Of a stretch of 64,000 nt of DNA, positions 53,866 to 63,555 are shown in pieces. The position numbers were made by a program, and so were the translations under genes. Every line of letters starts with the position of its first letter. Positions within the stretch are counted from its first letter, which is position 1. The DNA lies in the NCBI RefSeq assembly GCF_003443895.1, contig NZ_QQOA01000001.1:124001-188000 (forward strand). The letters are read 5' to 3'. The notes below the pieces were generated by a model. The model was given only the letters and a program-made list of their open reading frames with translations. It was not told the origin of the DNA and searched no databases. Source of the stretch: Paraburkholderia phosphatilytica (lineage in GTDB: Bacteria; Pseudomonadota; Gammaproteobacteria; Burkholderiales; Burkholderiaceae).

Positions 53866-54096
53866 TCAATCGGGTGTGATGATGAGCTTGCCGTACTGGA
53901 CTTGGATTCTCACGCGCTGGCCGGGTGGGAAGCCGGCATCCTCAAGCCACAGGCCGGCGATGCGCAGCCACGGAAAAAACGTGGGCGTTCGCCACGGTCG
54001 GCCGGGTTTCGGGATGGGTCGCCAGCGCATGACCTCCTGGACGGTGGCGTGTCGCTCGGGATGAGCGGTCGATGCATTAAGATTGGCATCAGCCAT
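53866..54096 (-). CDS. SymE-like toxin
   Basis: 76 residues; the ATG at 54096 follows a strong AAAGGAGG. The C-terminal half (PWLRIAGLWLEDAGFPPGQRVRIQVQYGKLIITPD) matches the SymE toxin domain: an AbrB-like swapped-hairpin fold with the LxGxWLexAGFxxG core. SymE of E. coli is an SOS-induced toxin controlled by an antisense RNA. Here the gene follows an XRE regulator on the same strand (91-base gap), implying protein-based control. The N-terminal 35 residues are polar and unrelated. Confidence 0.8.
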   Translation of the reverse strand: MADANLNASTAHPERHATVQEVMRWRPIPKPGRPWRTPTFFPWLRIAGLWLEDAGFPPGQRVRIQVQYGKLIITPD

Positions 54097-54187
54097 GATC
54101 AGTTCCTCCTTTGAACTGGTGGTGGTCAGCGGGCCGTATGGGTTGCCGCCCATGCGGTCCGCGCTTCTACTGCTTCGGATTCCCTCC

Positions 54188-54574
54188 TTACTGCTGGGTC
54201 CGTGCCAGCACCATATCCAGCATCTCGGACACGAAGCGTTGCCGCGCCTTGGGTAGCTGGCTGATCGCCTCGATCTGCTGTTGCAGCTTCGAGGGGGGGC
54301 CGCGTTTGCTGTGTCGGTAGACGTTTTGCCCGAGCAGCGCATCGGATGAAAGCCCCAGTGTCCTGGTCAACTCCGGTAGCAGTGAGACAGGCAGGCGCAG
54401 GCGGCCGCCTTCGTAGTGCGCGAGAGTTTGCTGGGCAATGCCGAGCTGCTCGGCGAGTTGCTGCTGGGTCAGCTCGTGGGCCCTGCGGGCGCTGGCGATA
54501 CGCGCGCCGAGTGCCTTGAAAAACTGTTCGTCCTTCGGGTTCATGGCCGGCTTCAGCGTTGAGAGTCCAGCCAT
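54188..54574 (-). CDS. XRE-family regulator of the SymE-like gene
   Basis: 128 residues from the ATG at 54574 (GGAG 8 bases upstream); an internal ATG at 54544 is also possible. The HTH is at residues about 22-78 (RIASARRAHELTQQQLAEQLGIAQQTLAHYEGG). The C-terminal tail is basic then helical (KLQQQIEAISQLPKARQRFVSEMLDMVLA), like phage/plasmid-type repressors. It is the first gene of an operon with the SymE-like toxin. Palindromes in its promoter suggest autorepression, which would make it the antitoxin or transcriptional gatekeeper. Confidence 0.85.
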   Translation of the reverse strand: MAGLSTLKPAMNPKDEQFFKALGARIASARRAHELTQQQLAEQLGIAQQTLAHYEGGRLRLPVSLLPELTRTLGLSSDALLGQNVYRHSKRGPPSKLQQQIEAISQLPKARQRFVSEMLDMVLARTQQ

Positions 54575-54610
54575 GAAGATAACTCCGGTTTACGAGTACA
54601 CAAACCATTT

Positions 54611-54646
54611 TACTCTATTGTAGAGTACTCCGAAATAGAGCTATTT
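54611..54646. promoter_or_regulatory. Twin palindromic operators of the XRE-SymE operon
   Basis: TACTCTA-TTG-TAGAGTA (54611-54627) is a perfect 7-3-7 dyad and AAATAG-AG-CTATTT (54633-54646) a second 6-2-6 dyad. The first contains a minus-strand TACAAT -10 element (54622-54617), so repressor binding would occlude the operon's promoter. AT-rich compared with the flanks. Confidence 0.6.
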
Positions 54647-54862
54647 TTACCAAACCCCCTTGACAGGTTTTTAGCCGAAGGGGCACTCGTCGCGAGCCTT
54701 GTCGGCAGAGGCGCCACAAGCGCAGCGCGCGGGGTACGGTGGGCGCGGGCATCGCGGCGTAAATGAACCGACGACGAATTTGATCCATCAGGATACGGGC
54801 GCCCTTACCCCGCCGTTTCCATTGCACTCACTCCCAAGCGAATACCCCCTGCCAAGCAAAGC

Positions 54863-55837
54863 CTAACGCGGCGGCACCGTACGCGAAGCCCGCTTGTTCA
54901 CGTACATCGCGCTATCGGCAATGGCAAGCAACTCGGTAATCGTCGCGCTGCTCTCCGGCGCGAACGACGCCTGACCAACGCTACAGCGCACGTCATAGCC
55001 GCGCTGCGCTTCGTGGTTGTAGAGATCGAGATGCTGCTTCAGCCGCTCGACGAGGCGCGCGGTGCCTTCGTCGTCCGCATCGGTCAACAGCGCGACGAAT
55101 TCGTCGCCGCCAATTCGCCCAACCACATCGCTCTCGCGCAGCGCCGTGCGCAGCACACCCGCAAAGCCGACCAGCGCACGGTCGCCCTCCGCGTGACCGT
55201 ACACGTCGTTGATCTCCTTGAAGCCGTTCAGATCGAAGAACAGCAGCGACGCACGACGACCCAGCCGCTTGCACATGTTGAGCGCATGCTGCGCGAGCAC
55301 TTCGAAGCCACGGCGATTCGACAGGCCCGTGAGTTCGTCCGTGGTAGCAAGCTGCACCGCGGCGAGCTCCTGCTCCGCCATGCGGCCGATATCGCGCAGC
55401 AGCCCCTGTTCGACGACATCCAGCGCGCGCGGCTTCGAATCGATCAGACAGAACGTGCCGAGCCGGTTTGCGCCGCTCACCACGAGCGGGCAGCCCGCAT
55501 AGAAACGGATATTCGGGTCGCCGGTGACGAGTGGGTTGTCATGGAAACGCGTGTCACTGCTCGCGTCGTCGACGAGCAGCAGGTCGTCGGTGAGAATTGC
55601 GTGACCGCAGAACGAGATGTCGCGCGAGGTTTCGCTGACGTCGAGCCCTTCGCGCGACTTGAACCACTGGCGGTCGGCGTCGACCAGCGTCACCAGCGCG
55701 ATCGGCACATCGAACAGCCGTTTCGCGAGTCGCGTGAGGCGATCGAAGCGTTCTTCCGGCGACGTGTCGAGAATGCTCAGCGCACGTAGCGTGGCGAGCC
55801 GTTGTTCCTCGTTGGCGGGTTTGGCAGGAGCTTGCAT
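54863..55837 (-). CDS. GAF-GGDEF diguanylate cyclase
   Basis: 324 residues. The GAF domain is at about 12-155 (SILDTSPEERFDRLTRLAKRLF, FYAGCPLVVSGANRLGTFCLID), the GGDEF domain at about 165-320. The active-site loop is GGDEF at 243-247, and RESD at 234-237 is a proper RxxD inhibitory site. It should therefore be an active, feedback-inhibited c-di-GMP synthase, in contrast to the GGEEF enzyme at 15829. Soluble; the GAF ligand is unknown. The two genes at 54863 and 36344 share a similar GAF. Confidence 0.92.
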   Translation of the reverse strand: MQAPAKPANEEQRLATLRALSILDTSPEERFDRLTRLAKRLFDVPIALVTLVDADRQWFKSREGLDVSETSRDISFCGHAILTDDLLLVDDASSDTRFHDNPLVTGDPNIRFYAGCPLVVSGANRLGTFCLIDSKPRALDVVEQGLLRDIGRMAEQELAAVQLATTDELTGLSNRRGFEVLAQHALNMCKRLGRRASLLFFDLNGFKEINDVYGHAEGDRALVGFAGVLRTALRESDVVGRIGGDEFVALLTDADDEGTARLVERLKQHLDLYNHEAQRGYDVRCSVGQASFAPESSATITELLAIADSAMYVNKRASRTVPPR

Positions 55838-56059
55838 CCGGGTTCCGTGGGTCCGGCGGAGACCGTGGCTCCGCCCTTGTTGTCGGCAGAATCTGCGCGC
55901 ATCGTCACGCTACCTGTCCAGTCATTTTATCGGAAGAAACTACGCGTTGTATCAAGTGTCGATACAGCGCAGACTGAGGAACGGCGCGACGCAACGGGCG
56001 CCGATGCGGCACATGGATTGCTATCGCTAGCCGGCACCGAACCACTCCCGGAATTCCCA

Positions 56060-58249
56060 ATGCCCAACGTCATCCCGATCTCCGAAGGTTCGCCCTTTCC
56101 GCTCGGCGCCACGTGGGACGGCGAAGGCGTCAACTTCGCGCTGTTCTCCGCGAACGCAACCAAGGTCGAGCTGTGCCTGTTCGACGACAAGGGCGAACGC
56201 GAACTAGACCGGATCGCGCTGCCCGAATTCACCGACGAGGTGTGGCACGTCTATATTCCCGGCATGCGACCGGGCGCGGTTTATGGCTACCGCGTGCACG
56301 GCCCCTACGAGCCCGAAGCCGGTCATCGCTTCAACGCGAACAAGCTGCTGCTGGATCCGTATGCGAAGGCGCACGTCGGCACGCTGAAATGGGACCCTGC
56401 GGTATTCGGCTACACGCTGAACGCGGAAGGCGACGACCTCACGTTCGACGAACGCGACAGCGCGCCGTTCATGCCGAAATGCGCGGTGGTCGACCAGAGC
56501 TTCACATGGACGCACGCCACACGCGTGCGCGTGCCGTGGGACCGCACGATCTTCTACGAGACGCACGTGCGCGGTTATACGAAGCGGCACCCGGCCGTGC
56601 CCGAGAAGCTGCGCGGCACCTTCGAAGGGCTCGGCCAGCAGGCGGTGGTCGATCACATCAAGGCGCTCGGCGTAACGTCGATCGAACTGCTGCCCATCCA
56701 TGCGTTCGTCAACGACAGCTATCTGCTCGACAAAGGCCTCACGAACTACTGGGGCTACAACACGATCGGCTTCTTCGCGGCGGACCCGCGCTTCTTCGCG
56801 CGCAGCTCGGGCGCCGTCGACGAATTCAAGCAGATGATCGACCGCTTCCACGAAGCGGACATCGAGGTGATTCTCGACGTGGTCTACAACCACACGGCCG
56901 AAGGCAACGAGCGCGGCCCCACGCTGTCGTTTCGCGGCATCGACAACGCGTCGTACTACCGCCTGATGCCGGACCAGCCGCGCTACTACATCAACGATAC
57001 CGGCACCGGCAATACGCTGAACCTGTCGCATCCGCGCGTGCTGCAGATGGTCACCGACAGCCTGCGCTACTGGGTGACCGAGATGAATGTGGACGGCTTC
57101 CGCTTCGATCTCGCGACGATCCTCGGCCGCGAGCCGTATGGTTTCGACGAAGGCGGCGGCTTTCTCGACAGCTGCCGGCAGGACCCGGTGCTCTCCAGCG
57201 TGAAGCTGATCGCGGAACCGTGGGACTGCGGCCCCGGCGGCTACCAGGTAGGCGGCTTTCCGCCGGGCTGGGCCGAATGGAACGACCGCTTTCGCGACAC
57301 CGTGCGAGCATTCTGGAAAGGCGACGACGGCACCGCCGCCGAACTCGCGACACGCATCACCGGCTCCGGCGACAAGTTCAACCATCGCGGCCGGCGCCCG
57401 TATGCGAGCGTCAATTTCGTGACCGCGCACGACGGCTTCACGCTGCACGATCTGGTGTCGTACAACGACAAGCATAACGAAGCCAATGGCGAAGAGAACC
57501 GCGACGGCCACTCGGACAACAAGTCGTGGAACTGCGGCGAAGAAGGCCCAACCGAAGACACCGAAATCCGCGCACTGCGCGAGCGTCAGAAGCGCAACCT
57601 GCTCGCGACGATGCTGTTTTCTCAGGGCACGCCGATGATCGTCGCGGGCGACGAGTTCGGCCGCACGCAGCAGGGCAACAACAACGCGTACTGCCAGGAC
57701 AACGACATCAGCTGGGTGGACTGGGACGGCATCGACGACGACGGCCGCGCGCTGACCGACTTCGTGATCAAGCTGACCACGTTGCGCCACACGCTGCCGG
57801 TGCTGCGCCGCGCGCGCTTCTTGACGGGTGTGTACGACGAAGAGCTGCAGCTATCGGAAGTGAAGTGGATCAGCCCGGTAGGCACCGAGCTAACCCAGGA
57901 GCAGTGGGAAGACCCGGCGATGCGCTGCTTCGGGCTTATCATCGACGGCCGCGCGCAGACCAGCGGCATTCGTCGTCCGGCATCCGACGCGACGCTGCTG
58001 CTGGTGGTCAACGCGTATCACGACGTGGTGGATTTCACGCTGCCGGAGATACCCGGCAGCGATCAATGGAGTTGCCTGATCGACACGAACGCGCCGATCC
58101 GCGAAGAACTGCCCGACTTCGAATCGGGCGACGTGTATCAGGTGACGGGGCGCTCGCTGCTGCTGTTCGCGCTGCACGCGAAGGGCCAGACGCAAAGCAT
58201 CTTCCGGCGGCTGGAAAAGCAGCTCACCGAGGAGAGCGGCGCGTCCTGA
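56060..58249 (+). CDS. glgX: Glycogen debranching enzyme
   Basis: 729 residues from the ATG at 56060 (MPNVIPISEGSPFPLGATWD); an open upstream extension was rejected. There is an N-terminal CBM48-type domain (WDGEGVNFALFSANATKVELCLFD). The GH13 catalytic barrel has VYNHTAEG, DGFRFDLATILGRE (nucleophile Asp), IAEPWDCGPGGYQVG (acid/base Glu) and VTAHDGFTLHDLV. Subfamily 11 isoamylase/GlgX. It cuts alpha-1,6 branches of glycogen limit dextrins. Isolated from other glycogen or trehalose genes here and convergent with the ABC operon (14 bases apart). Confidence 0.95.
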   Translation: MPNVIPISEGSPFPLGATWDGEGVNFALFSANATKVELCLFDDKGERELDRIALPEFTDEVWHVYIPGMRPGAVYGYRVHGPYEPEAGHRFNANKLLLDPYAKAHVGTLKWDPAVFGYTLNAEGDDLTFDERDSAPFMPKCAVVDQSFTWTHATRVRVPWDRTIFYETHVRGYTKRHPAVPEKLRGTFEGLGQQAVVDHIKALGVTSIELLPIHAFVNDSYLLDKGLTNYWGYNTIGFFAADPRFFARSSGAVDEFKQMIDRFHEADIEVILDVVYNHTAEGNERGPTLSFRGIDNASYYRLMPDQPRYYINDTGTGNTLNLSHPRVLQMVTDSLRYWVTEMNVDGFRFDLATILGREPYGFDEGGGFLDSCRQDPVLSSVKLIAEPWDCGPGGYQVGGFPPGWAEWNDRFRDTVRAFWKGDDGTAAELATRITGSGDKFNHRGRRPYASVNFVTAHDGFTLHDLVSYNDKHNEANGEENRDGHSDNKSWNCGEEGPTEDTEIRALRERQKRNLLATMLFSQGTPMIVAGDEFGRTQQGNNNAYCQDNDISWVDWDGIDDDGRALTDFVIKLTTLRHTLPVLRRARFLTGVYDEELQLSEVKWISPVGTELTQEQWEDPAMRCFGLIIDGRAQTSGIRRPASDATLLLVVNAYHDVVDFTLPEIPGSDQWSCLIDTNAPIREELPDFESGDVYQVTGRSLLLFALHAKGQTQSIFRRLEKQLTEESGAS

Positions 58250-58262
58250 GTTCAATCCTTCA

Positions 58263-59114
58263 TCAGCCCTTCGTCGCGCCAAACGTCAGACCCGCGACGA
58301 AGTGCTTCTGCATCGCGAAGAACATCGCGACCGACGGCAGCGCCGCGAGTATCGACCCCGCCGACACGAGATTCCACGCTGTCGTCCACTGGCCTTTCAG
58401 CGCGGCCACACCGACGGTGATCGGCGCGGCGTCGTCGCCTTGCGTCAGACACAGCGCCCAGAAGTAGTCGTTCCACACGAACGTGAACACGAGAATCGCG
58501 AGCGCCGCGAGCGCGGGGCGAATCAGCGGCAGCACGATCCGGAAGAACACGGTCCACTCGTTCGCGCCTTCTATTCGCGCGGCCTCCACCAGTTCGAACG
58601 GCAACTGCTTGATGAAGTTGCGCAGAAACAGCGCGCAAAAACCGGTCTGAAACGACAGGTGGAACAGGATCAGGCCGCCCACCGTGTTGTACAGGCCGAG
58701 CTTCAGCGACAGGTCGCGCACCGGAATCATCAGCACCTGGATCGGCACGAAGTTGCCCGCCACGAACGTGGCGAACAGCGCGGAGTTGCCCGGAAAGCGG
58801 TAGATCGCGAGCGCGAAGCCCGCCATTGCCGCGAGCGCAATCGAACCCGCCACCGCCGGCAGCGTGATCTGCACGCTGTTCCAGAAGTAATGCAGCATCG
58901 GCGACGTGGTCAACGCATCGCGGTAGTTCGCGATCAGCGTGATGTGCTTCGGCCAGCCCCAGTAGTTGCCTTCCATCAGCTCTTCGGTCGAACGCACCGA
59001 CGTTACCAGCACCGCGATCATCGGCAGCAGCCAGATCAACAGCGCAACGGGCAGCGACAGCTTGTACAGCCTGCGCGGCATGGGCTTCCATTTGTCGACC
59101 GGAATCGGAAACAT
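58263..59114 (-). CDS. Sugar ABC transporter permease (MalG-like)
   Basis: 283 residues, six membrane helices, with the cytoplasmic EAA loop EAARIEGANEWTVFFRIVLP near residue 180 that contacts the ATPase. Start preceded by GAGGAG. CUT1-family permease, last gene of the leftward operon and separated by 21 bases from the MalF-like partner. Imports a mono- or oligosaccharide with the binding protein and MalK-like ATPase of the same operon. Confidence 0.93.
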   Translation of the reverse strand: MFPIPVDKWKPMPRRLYKLSLPVALLIWLLPMIAVLVTSVRSTEELMEGNYWGWPKHITLIANYRDALTTSPMLHYFWNSVQITLPAVAGSIALAAMAGFALAIYRFPGNSALFATFVAGNFVPIQVLMIPVRDLSLKLGLYNTVGGLILFHLSFQTGFCALFLRNFIKQLPFELVEAARIEGANEWTVFFRIVLPLIRPALAALAILVFTFVWNDYFWALCLTQGDDAAPITVGVAALKGQWTTAWNLVSAGSILAALPSVAMFFAMQKHFVAGLTFGATKG

Positions 59115-59135
59115 GATCGGCTCCTCGATGCGTGT

Positions 59136-60116
59136 TCAGTGCTCGTCGCTCAGCAGACGGCGCAGGTGATAGACGATGTACAGCAGCATGATCGCGAACA
59201 GCACCACGGCAATCGCGGCCGAATAGCCGAGCCGGTAGTACTTGATCGCCTGGTCGTACATGTAATAGGCAAGCACCGTCGAGCTTTCGAACGGACCGCC
59301 GCCCGTCATCACCGAAATCAGGTCGAAGCTGCGCAGCGCGCCGATCACCGTCACGACCACCGCCATGAACGTGGTGGGACGCAGTTGCGGCAGGATCACG
59401 TGCCACAGCAGGGCCCAGCCCCGCGCGCCTTCCATGCGCGCGGCTTCGATCTGCTCGCTGTTGAGCGTCGTGAGGCCGGTCAGGTACAGGATCATGCAGT
59501 ACGCGGTCTGCGGCCACAGCGCCGCGAAGATGATGCCCAGCGTCGCGTAGTGCGCATCGCCGAGCACCGGAATGCCATGCCCGACGATCAGCTTCAAGAG
59601 CCCGAAGGTCGGATCGTAGAACCACGAAAAGATCAGGCCGACCACCACGCCCGACAGCACGAACGGCGCGAAGAACAGCGACTTCACGATGCGGATGCCC
59701 GCCACCGCCTGGTTCAGATACAGCGCGATCGCAAGGCCCATCGGCGGCGCGAGCAGGAACAGCACGAGCCAGATCACGTTGTTCTTCAGCGCGGTGTAGA
59801 AGGCCTGCGCATGGAACAGTTCGATGTAGTTCGCGAGACCGACGAAACTCGCGTCGGACATGCCGTCCCAGCTGTAGAAGCTCAGGCGGATCGTCGACAG
59901 GATCGGCCAGACCACGTAGATCGCGACCATCACGCACGCGGGCGCGAGAAACAGGAACGCGGCGCGGCGCTGACGGCGCGCGGTAGGCGACACGCGGCGG
60001 CGCGGCCGCCCGCCCGGGCTCGCGGCGCGTGGCGTATTCGACATGCCGCCGCCGCCCGCGGGTCCGGCGCCGGAATGCGCGGAACCGTCGGCGCGATGAG
60101 TGACGGAGTGAGACAC
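59136..60116 (-). CDS. Sugar ABC transporter permease (MalF-like)
   Basis: 326 residues from a GTG at 60116, chosen for its GGAGG at 6-base spacing. An ATG at 60149 lies upstream of that site and an ATG at 60044 has no comparable one. The first 55 residues are polar, Gly/Arg-rich and cytoplasmic (SGAGPAGGGG...), an unusually long lead. Six helices follow, with the EAA loop EAARMEGARGWALLWHVILP. CUT1 family, heterodimer partner of the MalG-like permease. Confidence 0.9.
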   Translation of the reverse strand: MSHSVTHRADGSAHSGAGPAGGGGMSNTPRAASPGGRPRRRVSPTARRQRRAAFLFLAPACVMVAIYVVWPILSTIRLSFYSWDGMSDASFVGLANYIELFHAQAFYTALKNNVIWLVLFLLAPPMGLAIALYLNQAVAGIRIVKSLFFAPFVLSGVVVGLIFSWFYDPTFGLLKLIVGHGIPVLGDAHYATLGIIFAALWPQTAYCMILYLTGLTTLNSEQIEAARMEGARGWALLWHVILPQLRPTTFMAVVVTVIGALRSFDLISVMTGGGPFESSTVLAYYMYDQAIKYYRLGYSAAIAVVLFAIMLLYIVYHLRRLLSDEH

Positions 60117-60196
60117 GGCAAACCTCCTCTTCGGACTGCGCGAGGACACGCGGCGATAATGCGCCGCGCGCCCTCGCTTTACGCGTGCTGCGATGC

Positions 60197-61450
60197 TTAC
60201 TTCTTGTAGATGCGCTTACGCGTCTCTTCGAGCTGCGCGAGGATCGAATCGATCTTGGTCGGATCGGACACGAACTGCTGCATGCCCTTCATCCCTTCGT
60301 CAGCCATTTCCTTCGTCATGTCGCGATCGTAGAACTGCGCGATGCCGCCCTTCGTGTTCGACAGGATCTGGAAGCCGATCTTCGAGATCGGATCTTCCGG
60401 TTCCGGCGACTTGCTGTTCGCCGGCAGCGAGCCGAGACCCTTCGCGAGCTGGTCGCTGATGTCCGGCGTTTCCGCGAACGCGAGGAACGCATGCGCGTCG
60501 GCCTTGTTCTTCGCCTTCGCCGGAATGTGCAGCGACTCGACCGGACCGTCTTCCGCCGTCGGCACGTTGGAATCGATGATCGGGAACTGGAAGTAGCCCA
60601 TCTCATCCTTCACGTTCGGCGGGAAGCCGCCCGTGATGAACGTGCCCATCAGCATCATCGCGGCCTTGCCCTGGAACAGGAACGGCTGCGCGGCGTCCAG
60701 ATCGTACGACAGCGAGTTGTCGATGAAGTAGCCCGCGTCGATCAGTTGCTTCCACGTCGTGTAGACCTTCTTCACGCGCGCGTCGGTGTACGGCACTTCG
60801 CCCGCCATCAGCTTCTGGTGGAACGCGTTGCCGTTCAGGCGCAGGTCGAGATAGTCGAACCAGCCGGCGAGCGTCCATGCGTCGCGGCCAGCCACGGCGA
60901 TCGGCGTGATGCCGGCGGCCTTCAGCTTCTTGCAGTCGTCGAGGAAGTCGTTCCACGTCTTCGGCTCAGCCGCGATGCCGACCTTCTGGAACAGGTCCTT
61001 GCGATAGAACATGCCCCACGAGTAGTACACGGTTGGCGCAGCATATTGCTTGCCCTTGTACGACGACGCTTCCTTCGTCGACGCGTACATGCTGTCCCAG
61101 TTGTTCTTCTTCCAGTCCGGCGTCAGGTCTTCGAACAGGCCGCGCTGCGCGTAGTAGGCCATGCGCTCGCCGTCGTGCCAGTTCACGATGTCGGGCGGCG
61201 CGGTGGTCAGCCAGCCCGGCAGCTGCACCTTGTACGCTTCCTCGTCGACGAACGACACCTTCACGTCGGTGCCCGGGTGCGCTTTCTTGAATTCGTCGAT
61301 CACCTGCGTCCAGACCGCGCGCTGGCTTGCGCCCTTGAACGCGATGTTCACTTCGAGCGTGCCGGCCTGCGCGGTGGTCGCGACGGATGCCGCGAGCGAA
61401 GCCGCAGCGAGCGTCACGGCAACGAGCATCTTGCGTGGTTTGAGTGTCAT
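60197..61450 (-). CDS. Sugar-binding protein of the ABC transporter
   Basis: 417 residues; AGGAGAC precedes the ATG. The signal peptide is cleaved after AQA (residue 29). The mature part is a family 1 solute-binding protein (MalE/UgpB type): FKGASQRAVWTQVIDEFKKAHPG and APPDIVNWHDGERM at the N-lobe, WFDYLDLRLNG and AAMMLMGTFITGGFP across the hinge. Periplasmic receptor; the adjacent beta-galactosidase suggests a beta-galactoside or galacto-oligosaccharide ligand. Confidence 0.92.
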   Translation of the reverse strand: MTLKPRKMLVAVTLAAASLAASVATTAQAGTLEVNIAFKGASQRAVWTQVIDEFKKAHPGTDVKVSFVDEEAYKVQLPGWLTTAPPDIVNWHDGERMAYYAQRGLFEDLTPDWKKNNWDSMYASTKEASSYKGKQYAAPTVYYSWGMFYRKDLFQKVGIAAEPKTWNDFLDDCKKLKAAGITPIAVAGRDAWTLAGWFDYLDLRLNGNAFHQKLMAGEVPYTDARVKKVYTTWKQLIDAGYFIDNSLSYDLDAAQPFLFQGKAAMMLMGTFITGGFPPNVKDEMGYFQFPIIDSNVPTAEDGPVESLHIPAKAKNKADAHAFLAFAETPDISDQLAKGLGSLPANSKSPEPEDPISKIGFQILSNTKGGIAQFYDRDMTKEMADEGMKGMQQFVSDPTKIDSILAQLEETRKRIYKK

Positions 61451-61514
61451 GCCTGTCTCCTGGGTTCTACGTCGTTGTCAGTGCTGCTTCGGGTTGGAAC
61501 TGCCGGCGCGGTGT

Positions 61515-63524
61515 TCAGTGCGCGGCCGTCCGGTAAGCGGCGACGCCCTGCGCTTCGATCTCTCGCGAACCGAATACGAGTGCGTCGTCGGGAATGTCCG
61601 CGGCTAGCGTATACGTCTGCGGACCGTAGTTGAACACCCACGTGAGGCCGCCGCGTCGACTGACCCGCACCGCATCGCCGAGCAGCGACGGTTCGAGGCC
61701 GGCTTCGCGCGCGACATCGGCAAACAGCGCCGCCGTCGACGCATCGTCGAACAGGCTCGCGAGGTAGTGCATCGCGCCATGCTTCACGTACGCGGGATGA
61801 CCGTCCGCGAAGCTTGCGCGGACTTCGAGCGCGGCAGCATCGTCGGCGGCGGCGTCGAGGTCGAGCAGATCGCGCCAGTGGCGCGAGTAGCCTTGTCTCG
61901 GCCAATGGCCATCAGCTTGCGCCGCGAACGTGACAGGCTCCTGCAGGTTCGGCCGCAGCGATTCGACGCGCCACACGCGCACCGGCATCACCGAAGCGAG
62001 CGAGCCCGGCGGCAGGTTCGCGGGAATCTGCAGATCCGCCGTCTTCGAGCCCGAGCGCGGCCCGAGGATCACCTGCGCGCCCGATTGCGCGAGACGCGCG
62101 GCGAAATCGTCCGGCACGACCGGCAGCGGCGGCACGACGATCAGCTGGTAGCCGTCGAGCGGCGCATGCACCGGCACGATGTCGACATCGAAGCCGAGCG
62201 AGCGCAGCGCCGAGTAATACTCGACGGCAAAGCGCGGATAGTGGAAGTCGGCGCCCTGCGGATGCACTTCGAACAGCCACTTCGCTTCGTAGTCGAATAC
62301 GAGCGCGACGGGCGTCTTCACCGCATCGTTCGCATGCGGATCGGCGGCGAGCACCGCGCGGATTTCCTCGGCCACCTGCGCCGCTTCACCACCGCCGATG
62401 TCGAGCCGGTTGTCCGGCGTGTTGAGGCCCGCGTGCATCTGCTCCTGCGCGAACGGCGCCTGGCGCCAGCGGAAGTACGACACGCAGCCCGCGCCATGCG
62501 CGAACGCTTCCCAGCTCCACAGCCGCACCATGCCCGGCAGCGGCGCCGGGTTCCAGTGCGCCCAGTTAACCGGGCCAGGCTGCTGCTCCATCACCCAGAA
62601 CGGCAGCTTCGACATGCCGCGATACACGTCGTGATTGAACGACGCGAAATCCGGGTGCCCCGTGCGCAGGAAACGCTGCTTGATCTCGGGCGCGTACCAC
62701 TGCTCTTCGAGCGCGCCGATCGGATAGCTGTCCCACGACGCGACGTCGAGATCGGCCGCCACCTTGTAGTGGTCGAACTCGGTGAAGAGCTGCATGAAGT
62801 TGTGCGCGATCGGGCGGCCCGGCGAATGCGCGCGGATGATGTCGACCTGCATGCGGTTGTAGCGCTGCACTTCGTCGGAAGCAAAGCGCCGGTAGTCGAG
62901 CCGGTGCGACGGATGCGCTTCGGTCACGGTGCCGATCGGCGCATCGATCTCGTCGAAGCTGCGGTACTCCATGCTCCAGAACACCGTGCCCCATGCGATG
63001 TTCAGCGCGTTGATGCTGCCGTAGCGCGCCTTCAGCCATTCGCGGAAACGCTTCACCGCGGCGGGCGAGTAGCTGACCACCGTCTGGTGGCAGCCGTATT
63101 CATTATCGGTTTGCCAGAACGCGACGGCCGGATGCTGGCCATAGCGCGACGCGACCGCTTCGCAGATTTTCTTCGACGCTTCGTAGTACGACGGCGACGA
63201 GAAATCGTAATGACGGCGCGAGCCGAACGCGCGCGGGCGTCCATCGGCGCCCACCGGCAGGATGTCCGGATGACGGTCGATCAGCCACTTCGGCGGCGTC
63301 GCGGTCGGCGTGCACATCACCACTTTCAGGCCCGCGTTGCCGAGCGTATCGATCGCGCGATCGAGCCAGCCCCAGTCGTATTCGCCCGGCGACGGCTCCA
63401 TGCGGCTCCACGCGAATTCCGCGATCCGCACCTGTTCGATGCCGAGCGACTTCATCCGCTCGGCGTCGTCTTTCCACATGGCTTCGGGCCAGTGCTCCGG
63501 GTAGTAGCAGACTCCTAGACGCAT
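61515..63524 (-). CDS. GH42 beta-galactosidase
   Basis: 669 residues; the ATG at 63524 follows AGGAGA, and an upstream extension was rejected. N-terminal barrel: [14 protein letters not shown], acid/base Glu142 in [11 protein letters not shown], nucleophile Glu313 in [14 protein letters not shown] trimerisation/Rossmann-like domain (about 390-590) and a small beta domain follow. No signal peptide, so it acts in the cytosol on sugar imported by the neighbouring ABC system. It lies between the MalK-like and binding-protein genes. Confidence 0.93.
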   Translation of the reverse strand: MRLGVCYYPEHWPEAMWKDDAERMKSLGIEQVRIAEFAWSRMEPSPGEYDWGWLDRAIDTLGNAGLKVVMCTPTATPPKWLIDRHPDILPVGADGRPRAFGSRRHYDFSSPSYYEASKKICEAVASRYGQHPAVAFWQTDNEYGCHQTVVSYSPAAVKRFREWLKARYGSINALNIAWGTVFWSMEYRSFDEIDAPIGTVTEAHPSHRLDYRRFASDEVQRYNRMQVDIIRAHSPGRPIAHNFMQLFTEFDHYKVAADLDVASWDSYPIGALEEQWYAPEIKQRFLRTGHPDFASFNHDVYRGMSKLPFWVMEQQPGPVNWAHWNPAPLPGMVRLWSWEAFAHGAGCVSYFRWRQAPFAQEQMHAGLNTPDNRLDIGGGEAAQVAEEIRAVLAADPHANDAVKTPVALVFDYEAKWLFEVHPQGADFHYPRFAVEYYSALRSLGFDVDIVPVHAPLDGYQLIVVPPLPVVPDDFAARLAQSGAQVILGPRSGSKTADLQIPANLPPGSLASVMPVRVWRVESLRPNLQEPVTFAAQADGHWPRQGYSRHWRDLLDLDAAADDAAALEVRASFADGHPAYVKHGAMHYLASLFDDASTAALFADVAREAGLEPSLLGDAVRVSRRGGLTWVFNYGPQTYTLAADIPDDALVFGSREIEAQGVAAYRTAAH

Positions 63525-63555
63525 TCCGATGTTCTCCTGGCGGTGACGTGCGCCG

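Noticed and set aside
54651..54680. Plus-strand AAACC/GGTTT hairpin with T-run containing TTGACA
   Set aside because: The stem is only 5 bp with a 9-base loop, and no -10 box lies 16-18 bases from TTGACA, so neither terminator nor promoter is convincing.
54615..54827. 70-codon minus-strand frame upstream of the XRE-SymE operon
   Set aside because: Arg/Pro-rich, no ribosome site, and it runs through the operator palindromes.
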